A DNA stretch of 64,000 bases from Thiomonas sp. FB-6 (GTDB lineage: Bacteria > Pseudomonadota > Gammaproteobacteria > Burkholderiales > Burkholderiaceae_C), in assembly GCF_000377645.1 (NCBI RefSeq), contig NZ_KB898472.1:62001-126000 (forward strand), in the 5' to 3' direction. Below, piece after piece: positions 44,032 to 57,611 of this stretch. The notes beneath the pieces are model-generated. The model made no database searches. It was not told the DNA's origin and saw only the letters and a list, made by a program, of their open reading frames with translations. Both the position numbers and the translations under genes were made by a program. Within the stretch, counting starts at the first letter, position 1. Each line of letters opens with the position of its first letter.

Positions 44032-45111
44032 ATGAGTCTGCGCCGCCGCCAGTTCCTGCAAGCCGCCTGCACCGTCGCCGCTTTCGGCGCTTCAGCCTGG
44101 TCGTCGTCGGCGCGGGCGGAGCAGGCAGGCAGCCTGAGCCTGTGGGCGGGCGACCTGCGCCAGCACGGGCATGTGGACGGGCTGGGCGCGGCCGCGCGCT
44201 TTTTCGACCCGCGCGGCCTGTGCGCCGACCCCCACGGCGGTGTGCTGGTGGCCGACGCCGCCAACGCCACGGTGCGCCGCATCGGCGCGGACGGCAGGGT
44301 GAGCAGCCTGGCAGGGGTGCCGGAATTGCGCAAGACCGTGGAGGGGCCCGCCGCCCAGGCCGGCTTCGTCGGCCCCGACGCGCTGGCCGTGGGAGCCGAC
44401 GGCAGCATCTACGTGGCCGACTCCTACGCCAACACCCTGCGCCTGCTGCGTGACGGCACCGTGAGCCTGCTGGCCGGCGCCGACCAGTTGCCCGGCTATG
44501 CGGACGGCCCCGGGGCGCAGGCCCGTTTCAATCACCCGGTGGGGATCGCGGTGGATCCGCGCAGCGGCGACCTGCTGGTGGCCGACGCCTACAACCACAC
44601 CATCCGCCGCGTCGGGCGCGACGGGCTGGTGTCCACGGTAGCGGGCACGCCGGGCATCAACGAGCACCGCGACGGACCGGCACGCCACGCCCTGTTCAAC
44701 ACCCCGGTGGGCGTCGCCGTGCACGGCGACGGCAGCGTCTACGTCAGCGAATACTTCAACCACGACATCCGGCGCATCAGCCCGAAGGGCGAGGTGAGCA
44801 CGGTGGCGGGAATGCCCGGCCAGCCCGGCGACCTCGACGGGCCGGGGCCGCGCGCGCAGTTGCGCAGGCCGCAGCAGATCGCCTTCGACGCCGCCGGCGT
44901 GCTCTACATCGCCGATGCCGGCAACCTGGAACTGCGCGCCCTGGGCGGCGACGGAGTGCTGCGCACCGTGGCCGGCACCCAGGGCGGCGAACTCGCCGCG
45001 CCGGGCCCGCTGCCGGCCGCGCTGGGCGCTCCCTATGGCGTGGCCCCCGGCCCGCAAGGCAGCATCGCCGTGAGCAGCGGCCAGGCCGTGCTGCTGGTGC
45101 GCAGCGCCTAG
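44032..45111 (+). CDS. Tat-exported NHL-repeat beta-propeller protein
   Basis: 359-residue protein with a twin-arginine signal (SLRRRQFLQAACTVAAFG, cleavage near ARAE, residue 30). The mature part is six NHL repeats of about 50 residues. Each has a DGxGxxARFxxPxGxAVDxxG turn, a YVADxxNxxIRRI strand and an STVAG end, predicting a six-bladed propeller. Repeats 3 and 4 are the most regular. NHL propellers bind proteins or small ligands, and some are enzymes; no function can be given. Tat export suggests folding, possibly with a cofactor, before export. A nested dyad lies directly upstream. Confidence 0.85.
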   Translation: MSLRRRQFLQAACTVAAFGASAWSSSARAEQAGSLSLWAGDLRQHGHVDGLGAAARFFDPRGLCADPHGGVLVADAANATVRRIGADGRVSSLAGVPELRKTVEGPAAQAGFVGPDALAVGADGSIYVADSYANTLRLLRDGTVSLLAGADQLPGYADGPGAQARFNHPVGIAVDPRSGDLLVADAYNHTIRRVGRDGLVSTVAGTPGINEHRDGPARHALFNTPVGVAVHGDGSVYVSEYFNHDIRRISPKGEVSTVAGMPGQPGDLDGPGPRAQLRRPQQIAFDAAGVLYIADAGNLELRALGGDGVLRTVAGTQGGELAAPGPLPAALGAPYGVAPGPQGSIAVSSGQAVLLVRSA

Positions 45112-45112
45112 G

Positions 45113-45140
45113 CGCCGCGCCCCGACGTGCGGGGGCGGCG
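45113..45140. terminator. GC-rich hairpin between NHL gene and queF
   Basis: CGCCGC and CCCC pair with GGGG and GCGGCG around a 7-base loop with a one-base bulge, in the 56-bp gap between convergent genes. Likely a bidirectional terminator; no T-run. Confidence 0.45.
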
Positions 45141-45167
45141 GCTGCGTCCCGCGCGCGCCAGCCGGCC

Positions 45168-45665
45168 TCAGCCGGAGTGCGGCAGCGCGGGCTGGGCGGT
45201 GGCGAAGCGGCTCAGGTCCACCGTGGAGGCCTGCTTCCAGCCGCGCTTGCGGTGTTCCACCACCACGTTGGTGTAGATGCCGCCCCGCACGTACCACTGC
45301 GCGGTCACGCGCAGGTAGCGCGGCGCGATGGCCTTCACGATGTCGTCCAGGATGGTGTTGGTCACCTTCTCGTGGAACGCGCCTTCGTTGCGGTAGCTCC
45401 ACATGTACAGCTTCAGGCTCTTGAGCTCGATGCAGGCGCGGTCGGGGATCATGTCCAGGTCGATGCGCGCGAAGTCGGGCTGGCCGGTCAGCGGGCACAG
45501 GCAGGTGAACTCGGGCACCTGCATGTGGATGTGATAGTCGCGCCCGGGGGCCGGGTTCGGGAAGGTCTGCAGGGTCTTGGCGGGCTGGGTGACGACAGAC
45601 GGTGCGCGCTCGGCGCCGGCGGCGGCCTTCGGACTCTTGGGACTCTTGGGGCTCTTGGAATTCAT
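45168..45665 (-). CDS. queF: NADPH-dependent 7-cyano-7-deazaguanine reductase QueF
   Basis: 165-residue unimodular (YkvM-type) QueF that reduces preQ0 to preQ1 in queuosine synthesis. The substrate-binding cysteine is in [14 protein letters not shown]. The family signature [20 protein letters not shown] carries the catalytic and NADPH-contact residues. The first 13 residues are an SPK repeat encoded by a 9-bp tandem repeat (45631-45657), not part of the conserved fold. The gene faces the NHL gene and is divergent from smc. A GATAAT hexamer at 45710-45715 on the minus strand is a good -10 candidate. Confidence 0.95.
   Translation of the reverse strand: MNSKSPKSPKSPKAAAGAERAPSVVTQPAKTLQTFPNPAPGRDYHIHMQVPEFTCLCPLTGQPDFARIDLDMIPDRACIELKSLKLYMWSYRNEGAFHEKVTNTILDDIVKAIAPRYLRVTAQWYVRGGIYTNVVVEHRKRGWKQASTVDLSRFATAQPALPHSG
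45631..45657. repeat. 9-bp tandem repeat in the queF N-terminus
   Basis: Three units GGACTCTTG, GGACTCTTG and GGGCTCTTG encode the SPK repeat at the QueF N-terminus. Copy number may vary between strains. Confidence 0.8.
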
Positions 45666-45776
45666 GGCTGCGGGACCCTGGAAATCGGGCGGACATCGGG
45701 AAAACGCGCATTATCCGGCAGCGGGCCGCCAGGCGCAGTCGCCGGCCACGGGCCCTGGGCGCCGCGGCGCGGGTGC

Positions 45777-45847
45777 TATCATGCCGGACGCGGCCCACGC
45801 CGCATATTTTTTGTTTGAAATCCGATATTTAAGCGAGTTTCAGCAAC
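45777..45847 (+). promoter_or_regulatory. Promoter and AT-rich leader of smc
   Basis: TATCAT at 45777-45782 is a -10 candidate. The leader that follows includes CATATTTTTTGTTTG and ATATTTAAG, a marked AT-rich island in a GC-rich region, ending at the GTG start. The low structure could substitute for a ribosome-binding site, since no good GGAG is present. Confidence 0.45.
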
Positions 45848-48800
45848 GTGCGACTGTCCACCATCAAGCTCGCCGGGTTCAAGTCTTTCGCCGAGCCGGC
45901 GGCGTTCAACCTGCCGGGGCAGCGCGTGGGCGTGGTGGGGCCCAACGGCTGCGGAAAATCCAACATCATCGACGCCGTGCGCTGGGTGCTGGGCGAATCG
46001 CGCGCCTCCGAGCTGCGCGGCGATTCGATGCTGGACGTGATCTTCAACGGCTCGGGCACGCGCAAGCCGGCCGGGCGCTGCAGCGTGGAACTGGTGTTCG
46101 ACAACAGCGACCACCGGGTCAGCGGCAGTTTCGGGCAGTACACGGAAATCGCTGTCAAGCGCGTGCTCACGCGTGACGGCGGGTCGAGCTATTTCATCAA
46201 CAACCAGCCGGTGCGCCGGCGCGACGTGCAGGACATCTTCCTCGGCACCGGGCTGGGCTCGCGCTCCTACGCGATCATCGGCCAGGGCACGATCAGCCGC
46301 ATCATCGAGTCGCGTCCCGAGGAACTGCGGGTGATGCTGGAAGAGGCGGCCGGTGTGTCCAAGTACAAGGAACGCCGCCGCGAGACCGAGAACCGGCTGC
46401 ACGGCACGCGCGAGAACCTGCTGCGGGTGCACGACATCCTGCGCGAGCTCGGCGGCCAACTGGACAAGCTCGAGCAGCAGGCGGCGGTGGCGCAGCGCTA
46501 CAACGAGTTGCAGCAGCAAAGCCAGTTCAGCCAGCACGCGTTGTGGCTGCTGCGCCTGCGCGAGGCCGAGCAGCGCCAGGGGCGCCTGCGCGAGCAGGGC
46601 GGCCGCGCCCAGCTGGAGCTGGAGCAGCACACTGCGCGCCTGCGCGCCGCCGAGGCCGAGCTGGAACAGTTGCGCCAGGCGCAGTACGCCTCGGCCGAGA
46701 CCCTCAACGGCGCGCAGGCCGAGTTGTATGCCGCGCAGGCCGAGGTGGCGCGCCTGGAGGCGGAGATCCGCTACGTCGTGGAGGCGCGCGAACGCGCGCA
46801 GCGCGGCCACGCCGAGCTGCGGGATCAACTCGGCCAGTGGCAGCAGCGCCAGCAGCAGGCGCGCGCCGATGCCGAGACCGCCGCCATCGAGATCGAGACC
46901 GCCGAGCAGTCCCAGCAGCAGGCGGCGGCGCGCGTGGAGGAGCAGGGCGAGCTGATTCCCGCGCTGGAGGCGCGCCTGGCCGACGCGCAGATGCGCGCAG
47001 CCGAATTCCGTGCGCAGGCGGCGGCGGCGCAGCAGCGCCTGCAGGCCGAGGCCGAGCGCCAGCGCAACCTGGGCCAGCAGCGCCAGGCGGTGGAGCAGCG
47101 CATGCAGCGCCTGCAGGCCGAGCGCCGGCAGCTGGCCGCGCCCGACCTGGCGCGCCTGGCCGAGCTCGACCAGCAGCATGCGGCGCTGAGCACGGCCTGC
47201 GAGCGCGCGCAGGCCGAGGTCGACGAAGGCCAGCAACGCGCCCCGCGCCTGCAGGCCGAGCGGCAGCAGGCGCAGCATCAGGCGCAGCAGGCTGCGGCCA
47301 CGCTGACCGCCACCACCGCGCGCATGCAGGCGCTCAAGGCCTTGCAGGAAAAGGTCATGACCGAAGGGCGCCTGCAGCCCTGGCTGGCTCGTCATGGGCT
47401 GGAATCCATGGCGCGGCTGTGGAGTCGCATTCAGGTCGAGCCGGGCTGGGAGGACGCGCTGGAGGCGGCGCTGCGCGAGCGCCTGGCGGCGCTGGAGCTG
47501 CGCGCGCTGGACGGTGCCGGCGCGCTGGCGGCCGACCCGCCGCCGGCCAAGCTGAGCTTTTTCTCGCCGCCGCAGGGCGCCGTGCCGCCCGCCGCCCCGG
47601 CGGGCCTGCGCCCGCTGGCCGCGCTGCTTCGCGTGGGCGACCCCGGGCTGCGCGCGGTGCTGGAGGACTGGCTGGCCGCGGTGTACACGGCCGATTCGCT
47701 GGCCCAGGCGCTGCAGCGTCGCGACAGCCTGCCGCCGGGAGCCGTGCTGGCGACGCCCGAGGGCCACATGGTGGCGCGCCACAGCGTCAGCCTGTACGCC
47801 GCCGACAGCGAGCAGGCCGGCCTGCTGGCGCGGGCGCAGGAGATCGACAACCTGGAGCGCCAGCAGCGCGCGCAGCAATTGCTGGCCGGACAGGCGCAGG
47901 ACGCCGCGGCGCTGGCCGAGGCCGAGTTCGCGCGCGCGCAAGAGCAGCTGTCCCAGGTCACGCGCGACCTGCAATCGCTCACCCAACAGGCCCACGGCGT
48001 GCAGGTGGATCGCCTGAAGCTGCAACAGCAGCAGCAGGAATCCAGCGCCCGCGCCGAACGCCTGGACGCGGACCTGGCCGAGGCCGCCGCGCAGGAGGAG
48101 GAATTGCAGATCCAGCTGGCCGAGAGCGAGGCGCGCTTCGAGCAGCTCGACGCCGAGCTGGGCAACAGCCAGCAGCAGCATGCCGACCTGGATACCGTGG
48201 CGCTGCGCGAGCAGTCCGAACTGGCGCAGGCGCGGGCCACGCTGCGCAACCTGGAGCAGGAGCAGGCGGAGAGCGCCTACGCGGTGCGCAGCCTGCAGCA
48301 GCGCATGGCCGACGCGCAGCGCATGGACGCCACCGCGCAGCAGCAGATCGACGCCGCGCAGGAACGCCTGCGCGCGGCCGAGGAAGAACTCGAACGCCTG
48401 CACGACGAAAGCGCCCGCGCCGGACTGCAGGAGGCGCTGGAGGCGCGCGAGCAGGCGCAGCAACGGCTGCAAGCCCGGCGCGCCGAGCACGACGAGCTCA
48501 GCGCCAGGGTGCGCGCCACCGAAGAGCAGCGCGTGCTGCTGGAGCGCGAGCTGGAGCCGCTGCGCGCGGCCATCGGCCAGCGCCAGCTCGACGAGCAGGA
48601 GGCACGGCTGCAGGCGCAGCAGTTCGAGCAGCAACTGGCCGAGGCGCAGGTGGACCTGGCCGCGCTGCAGCAGGAGCTGGAGGCGCGCAGCGACCTGGCG
48701 CCCGAGCAACTGGCGCGCGACGCCCAGCGCCTGCAGCGCGAGATCGCCGCGCTGGGCGCGGTGAACCTGGCCGCGCTGGACGAGTTGCAGCAGTCGCGCG

Positions 48801-49366
48801 AGCGCAAGGGATTCCTGGATGCGCAGAACGCCGACCTGGAACAGGCGGCGAACACCCTGGAGGATGCGATCCGGCGCATCGACGCCGAGACCCGCACCCA
48901 GCTGCGCCAGACCTTCGACGAGGTCAACAAGCATTTCGGGCGCCTGTTCCCGGAACTCTTCGGCGGCGGCTCGGCGCGCCTGATCATGACCGGCGAGGAA
49001 ATCCTGGACGCCGGCGTGCAGGTGATGGCCCAGCCCCCCGGCAAGCGCAACAGCACCATCCACCTGCTGTCCGGCGGGGAGAAGGCGCTGGTGGCCATCG
49101 CGCTGGTGTTCGGCATTTTCCACCTCAATCCCGCGCCGTTCTGTATCCTGGACGAGGTGGACGCGCCGCTGGACGACGCCAACACCGAACGTTTCGCGCG
49201 CCTGGTGGAGACCATGTCCGACGCCACCCAGTTCCTGTTCATCTCGCACAATAAGATTGCGATGGCGATGGCCGAGCAATTGGTGGGCGTGACCATGCAG
49301 GAACAGGGCGTCTCGCGCCTGGTGGCGGTGGACATGGACTCCGCCTCGCGCATGGTCGCGGCCTGA
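45848..49366 (+). CDS. smc: Chromosome segregation protein SMC
   Basis: 1172-residue SMC ATPase of the condensin complex with ScpA and ScpB. The N-terminal head has Walker A GPNGCGKSN near residue 32 and the Q-loop/RVLTRDGGSSYFIN region. A long coiled coil follows, very rich in Ala, Gln, Glu and Arg. The hinge falls roughly between residues 500 and 650. A second coiled coil leads to the C-terminal head with LLSGGEKALVAIALVFG (near residue 1072), Walker B CILDEVDAPLDDAN and the D-loop. The start is GTG 45848, which gives the conserved MRLSTIKLAGFKSF. It precedes zipA and ligA in the order common to Burkholderiales. Confidence 0.97.
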   Translation: MRLSTIKLAGFKSFAEPAAFNLPGQRVGVVGPNGCGKSNIIDAVRWVLGESRASELRGDSMLDVIFNGSGTRKPAGRCSVELVFDNSDHRVSGSFGQYTEIAVKRVLTRDGGSSYFINNQPVRRRDVQDIFLGTGLGSRSYAIIGQGTISRIIESRPEELRVMLEEAAGVSKYKERRRETENRLHGTRENLLRVHDILRELGGQLDKLEQQAAVAQRYNELQQQSQFSQHALWLLRLREAEQRQGRLREQGGRAQLELEQHTARLRAAEAELEQLRQAQYASAETLNGAQAELYAAQAEVARLEAEIRYVVEARERAQRGHAELRDQLGQWQQRQQQARADAETAAIEIETAEQSQQQAAARVEEQGELIPALEARLADAQMRAAEFRAQAAAAQQRLQAEAERQRNLGQQRQAVEQRMQRLQAERRQLAAPDLARLAELDQQHAALSTACERAQAEVDEGQQRAPRLQAERQQAQHQAQQAAATLTATTARMQALKALQEKVMTEGRLQPWLARHGLESMARLWSRIQVEPGWEDALEAALRERLAALELRALDGAGALAADPPPAKLSFFSPPQGAVPPAAPAGLRPLAALLRVGDPGLRAVLEDWLAAVYTADSLAQALQRRDSLPPGAVLATPEGHMVARHSVSLYAADSEQAGLLARAQEIDNLERQQRAQQLLAGQAQDAAALAEAEFARAQEQLSQVTRDLQSLTQQAHGVQVDRLKLQQQQQESSARAERLDADLAEAAAQEEELQIQLAESEARFEQLDAELGNSQQQHADLDTVALREQSELAQARATLRNLEQEQAESAYAVRSLQQRMADAQRMDATAQQQIDAAQERLRAAEEELERLHDESARAGLQEALEAREQAQQRLQARRAEHDELSARVRATEEQRVLLERELEPLRAAIGQRQLDEQEARLQAQQFEQQLAEAQVDLAALQQELEARSDLAPEQLARDAQRLQREIAALGAVNLAALDELQQSRERKGFLDAQNADLEQAANTLEDAIRRIDAETRTQLRQTFDEVNKHFGRLFPELFGGGSARLIMTGEEILDAGVQVMAQPPGKRNSTIHLLSGGEKALVAIALVFGIFHLNPAPFCILDEVDAPLDDANTERFARLVETMSDATQFLFISHNKIAMAMAEQLVGVTMQEQGVSRLVAVDMDSASRMVAA

Positions 49367-49424
49367 GCCCGGCACAGGCAAGCTCGTCGCAGCCCCCCAA
49401 CCGTATCGAGAGGAAGGCATATCC

Positions 49425-53600
<4,176 letters not shown>

Positions 53601-53612
53601 CGGGCGCCGGGC

Positions 53613-54608
53613 TCAGACCGCGCCCAGGCGCTCCACGTAGCTGCGCACGCCCCGCGCCACGTCGGCGAAGGCGTGCTCGCAGCCCACCGAGCGCAGGCTG
53701 TGCAGTTCGGCCTGGGTGAAGCACTGGTACTTGCCGTGCAGCGCGGTGGGGAAGTCGATGTAGGCCACCAGTTTCTCGTCGACCATCTGGCGCAGCGTGA
53801 GCGCGTCCTGGCCTGCGCGCGCGCGCAGGGAGTTGACCACCGCGTGGGCGATGTCGTTGAAGGGTTGCGCGCGTCCGCTGCCCAGGTTGAACACGCCGCT
53901 ATGCCGCGGGTTGTCGAAGAACCACAGATTCACCGCCACCACGTCGTCGACGAACACGAAGTCGCGCATCTGCTCGCCGGGCCCGTAGCCGCCGTAGGCG
54001 CCGAACAGTTCCACGCGCCCGTGCTCGCGGAACTGGTTGTAGTGGTGCCAGGCCACCGAGGCCATGCGGCCCTTGTGCTGCTCGCCGGGGCCGTAGACGT
54101 TGAAATAGCGGAAGCCCGCGACCTGGCTGCGCGCGCCGTGCAGGCGACGGCGCACCAGCTGGTCGAACAGCAGCTTGGAGTAGCCGTACACGTTCAGCGG
54201 CCGCTCGTATTCCGGCAGTTCCACGAAGCGCTCGCTGGCGCCGTAGGTGGCGGCGCTGGAGGCGTAGAGCAGGCGTGCGCCGCGCTCCAGGCAGGCTTCC
54301 AGCAGCATGCGGCTGGCGGCGTAGTTGTTGTCCATCATGTAGCGGCCGTCGTGCTGCATGGTGTCGGAGCACGCGCCTTCGTGGAACACCGCCTCGACGG
54401 TGCCGAAGCGGCCTTGCGCGAAGGCCTCGTAGAAGGCCGTCTTGTCCAGGTAGTCGCTGATGCGCAGATCCACCAGGTTGCGGAACTTGTCGGCCTGGGT
54501 CAGGTTGTCCACCGCGATGATGTCGGTGATGCCGCGGGCGTTGAGCCCGCGCACGATGTTGCTGCCGATGAAGCCGGCCGCGCCGGTGACGATGATGCGA
54601 TGCGACAT
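53613..54608 (-). CDS. hldD: ADP-L-glycero-D-manno-heptose 6-epimerase
   Basis: 331-residue SDR epimerase that makes ADP-L-glycero-D-manno-heptose for the LPS inner core. The NADP-binding loop is [16 protein letters not shown], followed by SSAATYG, the catalytic Y-x3-K in [11 protein letters not shown], and the substrate region [19 protein letters not shown]. Length matches RfaD of E. coli (310) with a slightly longer C-terminus. It is the last gene of the minus-strand run from pheA, 40 bp after hldA. Confidence 0.96.
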   Translation of the reverse strand: MSHRIIVTGAAGFIGSNIVRGLNARGITDIIAVDNLTQADKFRNLVDLRISDYLDKTAFYEAFAQGRFGTVEAVFHEGACSDTMQHDGRYMMDNNYAASRMLLEACLERGARLLYASSAATYGASERFVELPEYERPLNVYGYSKLLFDQLVRRRLHGARSQVAGFRYFNVYGPGEQHKGRMASVAWHHYNQFREHGRVELFGAYGGYGPGEQMRDFVFVDDVVAVNLWFFDNPRHSGVFNLGSGRAQPFNDIAHAVVNSLRARAGQDALTLRQMVDEKLVAYIDFPTALHGKYQCFTQAELHSLRSVGCEHAFADVARGVRSYVERLGAV

Positions 54609-54648
54609 GATGGAATGCTTCCTCGATGCTTCGCGCGCCTGGCGCGCC

Positions 54649-55593
54649 TCAGGCCCCTTCGGGCCATAGTTCGGCCGGGCTGACCGCGGCGGTGCCCAGC
54701 TTGCCGACCACGATTCCCGCGGCGCGGTTGGCGGTGCGCACGGCCTCGTCGAGCCCGGCGCCGGCGCCGAGCATCACGGCCAGCGTGGCGATCACCGTGT
54801 CGCCCGCGCCGGACACGTCGTACACCTCCTTGGCCTGCGCCGGCACGTGCAGGTGACCGTGCTCGCCGAACAGGCTCATGCCCTCGTCGGCGCGGGTGAC
54901 CAGCAGGGCTTCGAGATTCAGTTTCGCGCGCAGGGCCTGCGCTCGTTGTTCCAGCTCGGCCTCGTCGCGCCATTCGCCGCCGGTGGCCAGCGCGAATTCG
55001 GCGCGGTTGGGGGTGATCAGCGTGGCGCCGGCGTAGCGCGAATAGTCTCGCCCCTTGGGGTCGATCAGCACGCGGCGCCCCTGCGCGCGGGCGAGCTGCA
55101 CCATGCGCTCGACGTGGCTGAGCCCGCCCTTGCCGTAGTCGGACAGCAGCACCACGTCGTGGAAGGCCAGTTCCTGCGCGTAGCGGTCCATCAGGTCCAG
55201 CAGCACCTCATGGTCGGGCGTGGACTCGAAGTCCAGGCGCAGCAGCTGTTGCTGGCGCGAGACCACGCGCAGTTTCATGGTGGTGCGCAGGCCGGGCACC
55301 TGGCGCAGCGCGCTGCGGATCGGGGTATCGGCCACGAGGTGGGCCAGCCTGCGCCCGGCGTCGTCGCTGCCCACCACGCTGAGCAGGGTGGTCTGCGCGC
55401 CCAGCATGGCGGCGTTCAGCGCCACGTTGGCGGCGCCGCCCAGGCGGTCCTGCTCGCGCTGCACCAGCGCCACCGGCACCGGGGCCTCGGGGGAAATGCG
55501 CTCCACGCTGCTGAACCAGTAGCGGTCCAGCATCACGTCGCCGACCACCAGCACGCGCGCCTGGCGCAGTCGTTCGGGACTCATCGATGGCAT
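54649..55593 (-). CDS. hldA: D-glycero-beta-D-manno-heptose-7-phosphate kinase
   Basis: 314-residue PfkB/ribokinase-fold kinase corresponding to only the N-terminal half of E. coli HldE. It starts with [28 protein letters not shown] and [14 protein letters not shown], and ends with the ATP/anion-hole motif [15 protein letters not shown] carrying the catalytic Asp. The nucleotidyltransferase half (HldC) is absent and is expected elsewhere in the genome, as in other betaproteobacteria. Start ATG 55593 lies 2 bp after the lapB stop; ATG 55584 three codons in is also possible. Confidence 0.94.
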   Translation of the reverse strand: MPSMSPERLRQARVLVVGDVMLDRYWFSSVERISPEAPVPVALVQREQDRLGGAANVALNAAMLGAQTTLLSVVGSDDAGRRLAHLVADTPIRSALRQVPGLRTTMKLRVVSRQQQLLRLDFESTPDHEVLLDLMDRYAQELAFHDVVLLSDYGKGGLSHVERMVQLARAQGRRVLIDPKGRDYSRYAGATLITPNRAEFALATGGEWRDEAELEQRAQALRAKLNLEALLVTRADEGMSLFGEHGHLHVPAQAKEVYDVSGAGDTVIATLAVMLGAGAGLDEAVRTANRAAGIVVGKLGTAAVSPAELWPEGA

Positions 55594-55595
55594 GC

Positions 55596-56768
55596 TCAAG
55601 CGCCTGTGAGGGAAAGTTCTTCGCTGCGCCGCGGCGGATAGGTGTCCCAGCCCATGCAGGCCGGGCAATGCCAGGCGTAGCTGCGCGCCTCGAAGCCGCA
55701 GGCGGCGCAGCGGTAGCGCTGGCGGTTGGCCAGCGCGCGGTCCAGCGCCTGTTCGAGGGCGCCGCGCAGGGTCTCGTTGTCGGGCGAGGCCTGTGCCTGC
55801 TCGACCGCGCGGCGCGCCGCCAGCAGGCTGCCGTGCGCCTGCAGGTACTGCAGGCTGACGCGGCGCCGCTGCTCGGCGTCCGGCTCCAGCGAAAGCAGCG
55901 CGTCCAGCAGCTCGATGGCGGGGCTCTCCTGCAATTGCGTACGCAGCCACTCCAGGCCGGCCTGATGCTGTTGCGTGTCGCGAAACAGGCGTGCCACGTC
56001 GGCCGCCAGCACCGAGGCGAATTCCGGGCGCAACGTGGCGGCGCGGCGCAGGTGGGCCAAGGCCTGCGCGGAGTCGCCCTGCTGCTCGGCGATGACCGCG
56101 CGCAACTGCCAGGGGCGTACGGCCTGCGGGTCGGCGGCTCCGGCCCTGTCCAGCGAATCCTGCGCCGCCGAGTAGTCGGCGTCGCGGCGCTGGCGCAATG
56201 CGATCTCGCACCAGTAATGGGCGATCTGGCGCCCCCAGCTGCCGCCGCCCAGGCGCTCCAGGCGCTGCGCGATGTCGATGGCCGAGTTCCATTCGCGCGT
56301 GCGCTCGTGGATCTGCAGCAGCGCCGCCAGGGCTTCGGACTGGTAGGCCGTGCCGGTCAGCGCCGTGTACACCGCCTCGGCGCGATCGAGCAGGCCAGCC
56401 TTGAAAAAGTCCTGCGCCAGGGCGATCTGCGCGCGCTGGCGCTCCGCCGCCGGCAGGTCGGCGCGCGACAAGAGGTTCTGGTGCACGCGCACCGCGCGCT
56501 CGTATTCGCCGCGGCGGCGGAACAGGTTGCCCAGCGCGAAATGCAGGTCGACGGTGTCGGGGTCGGCGGTCACCGCCTCGATGAAGGCGTCGATCGCCTT
56601 GTCCTGCTGTTCGCTCAGCAGGAAGTTCAGGCCGCGGAAATAGGCCAGCGAGGCGTCGCGCCGGTGCTTGCCGTCATGGCGCAGCTGCAGCAGGTCCAGC
56701 CGCGAGGCGAGCCAGCCCAGGCCGAAGGTGGCCGGCAGCGCGAGCAGCCACCACAGTTCAAACTCCAT
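55596..56768 (-). CDS. lapB: LPS assembly regulator LapB (YciM)
   Basis: 390-residue inner-membrane protein with an N-terminal transmembrane helix (FELWWLLALPATFGLGWLA). About nine TPR-like repeats follow, for example DASLAYFRGLNFLLSEQQDKAIDAF and VDLHFALGNLFRRRGEYERAV. The C-terminal rubredoxin-type zinc module has CAAC and CPAC. LapB adapts LpxC for degradation by FtsH, setting LPS synthesis. ATG 56768 matches family N-termini; ATG 56780, four codons earlier, has a better ribosome-binding site (GGGGGTG). It overlaps lapA by 11 bp and is followed by hldA and hldD, other LPS genes. Confidence 0.95.
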   Translation of the reverse strand: MEFELWWLLALPATFGLGWLASRLDLLQLRHDGKHRRDASLAYFRGLNFLLSEQQDKAIDAFIEAVTADPDTVDLHFALGNLFRRRGEYERAVRVHQNLLSRADLPAAERQRAQIALAQDFFKAGLLDRAEAVYTALTGTAYQSEALAALLQIHERTREWNSAIDIAQRLERLGGGSWGRQIAHYWCEIALRQRRDADYSAAQDSLDRAGAADPQAVRPWQLRAVIAEQQGDSAQALAHLRRAATLRPEFASVLAADVARLFRDTQQHQAGLEWLRTQLQESPAIELLDALLSLEPDAEQRRRVSLQYLQAHGSLLAARRAVEQAQASPDNETLRGALEQALDRALANRQRYRCAACGFEARSYAWHCPACMGWDTYPPRRSEELSLTGA

Positions 56769-57087
56769 CGGGTGTCCCATCGATCACCCCCGCGGCCAGC
56801 GGACTCGGCGCCGCGGCTTGCGCGGGGCGCGCGGGCTCGGCCTGCGGCAGCGGCGAGCTCGCGGCCAGATGGCGCTGCAGGCGCCGCGCGCGCAGCCAGC
56901 CGGGCAGCATGACCGCGATGCCCAGCAGCACGCCCAGCGCGAAGGCGGCCAGCAGCAGCACGAACAGAGGCGCGCGCCACTGCGTGCCGAACAACAAGTG
57001 GAGCACGGTGGGCTCCAGGTTGTTCAGCGCCAGGCCGAACAGCAGCAGGAACAGGATCAGGCGGACGAACCAGTTGAAGGCGCGCAT
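56758..57087 (-). CDS. lapA: LapA-family (DUF1049) membrane protein
   Basis: 109-residue protein with two transmembrane helices (RLILFLLLFGLALNN and FVLLLAAFALGVLLGIAVML) and a Pro/Ala-rich cytoplasmic tail. The NLEPTVLHLLFGTQWRAPLF loop is typical of the LapA/YciS family. It partners LapB in LPS assembly control. It lies between ihfB (99 bp upstream) and lapB (overlapping), an arrangement common in betaproteobacteria. Confidence 0.93.
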   Translation of the reverse strand: MRAFNWFVRLILFLLLFGLALNNLEPTVLHLLFGTQWRAPLFVLLLAAFALGVLLGIAVMLPGWLRARRLQRHLAASSPLPQAEPARPAQAAAPSPLAAGVIDGTPDGV

Positions 57088-57186
57088 CGGATGAGGGACG
57101 TCGAACGGCGATCGACCCGGAGGCTCCGGGACATGCTGGAGGATTCTAGGCCCCTCGGTGGGGGCAGGACGCGCTTGGCGCAGCCC

Positions 57187-57480
57187 TCAATCTTGCGAAT
57201 TCTCGTGGTCGACGAGCTGGCGCAGGGTCTTGCCGGGCTTGAAGTGGGGCATGCGCTTCTCGGGCACGACCACACGCTCGCCGGAACGCGGATTGCGGCC
57301 GATGCGGGCCGGACGGTGGCTCACGGAAAAACTGCCGAAACCCCGGATTTCCACCCGGTGGCTGTTCTCCAGCGCATCCGACAGGGCGTCGAGGATGGTC
57401 TTGACCGCCAGTTCGGCATCGCGATGGGTGAGCTGGGCGAAACGCGCCGCGAGCTGGTCGACGAGGTCGGATCGGGTCAT
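57187..57480 (-). CDS. ihfB: Integration host factor subunit beta
   Basis: 97-residue DNA-bending subunit. It begins [14 protein letters not shown], has the beta-arm segment [29 protein letters not shown] with the intercalating proline in the RNPRSG tip, and ends [12 protein letters not shown]. Pairs with IhfA (not in the window). It lies 131 bp after rpsA beyond a strong hairpin, the same rpsA-ihfB order as in E. coli. Confidence 0.97.
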   Translation of the reverse strand: MTRSDLVDQLAARFAQLTHRDAELAVKTILDALSDALENSHRVEIRGFGSFSVSHRPARIGRNPRSGERVVVPEKRMPHFKPGKTLRQLVDHENSQD

Positions 57481-57568
57481 GGTCGCTGGGACAATGGGGC
57501 TGGCGCCCGGGCGGGCCGGGCAGAAAATCGGCGCCGCGGGCTCGAGGCCCCGGCGCCGTGTCGCTGCA

Positions 57569-57604
57569 CCGCGGGAGCGGCCGCCTGCGCGGCCGCTCCC
57601 GCGG
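57569..57604 (-). terminator. 16-bp perfect hairpin after rpsA
   Basis: A 16-bp perfect GC-rich stem with a CTGC loop begins 8 bp after the rpsA stop and 89 bp before the ihfB start. There is no T-run, so it may terminate weakly, block 3' exonucleases, or separate the abundant rpsA mRNA from ihfB. Confidence 0.7.
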
Positions 57605-57611
57605 GTCCTGC

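Noticed and set aside
45666-45715. preQ1 riboswitch upstream of queF
   Set aside because: The short leader between the candidate -10 and the ATG lacks the A-rich tail and pseudoknot pattern of preQ1 aptamers.
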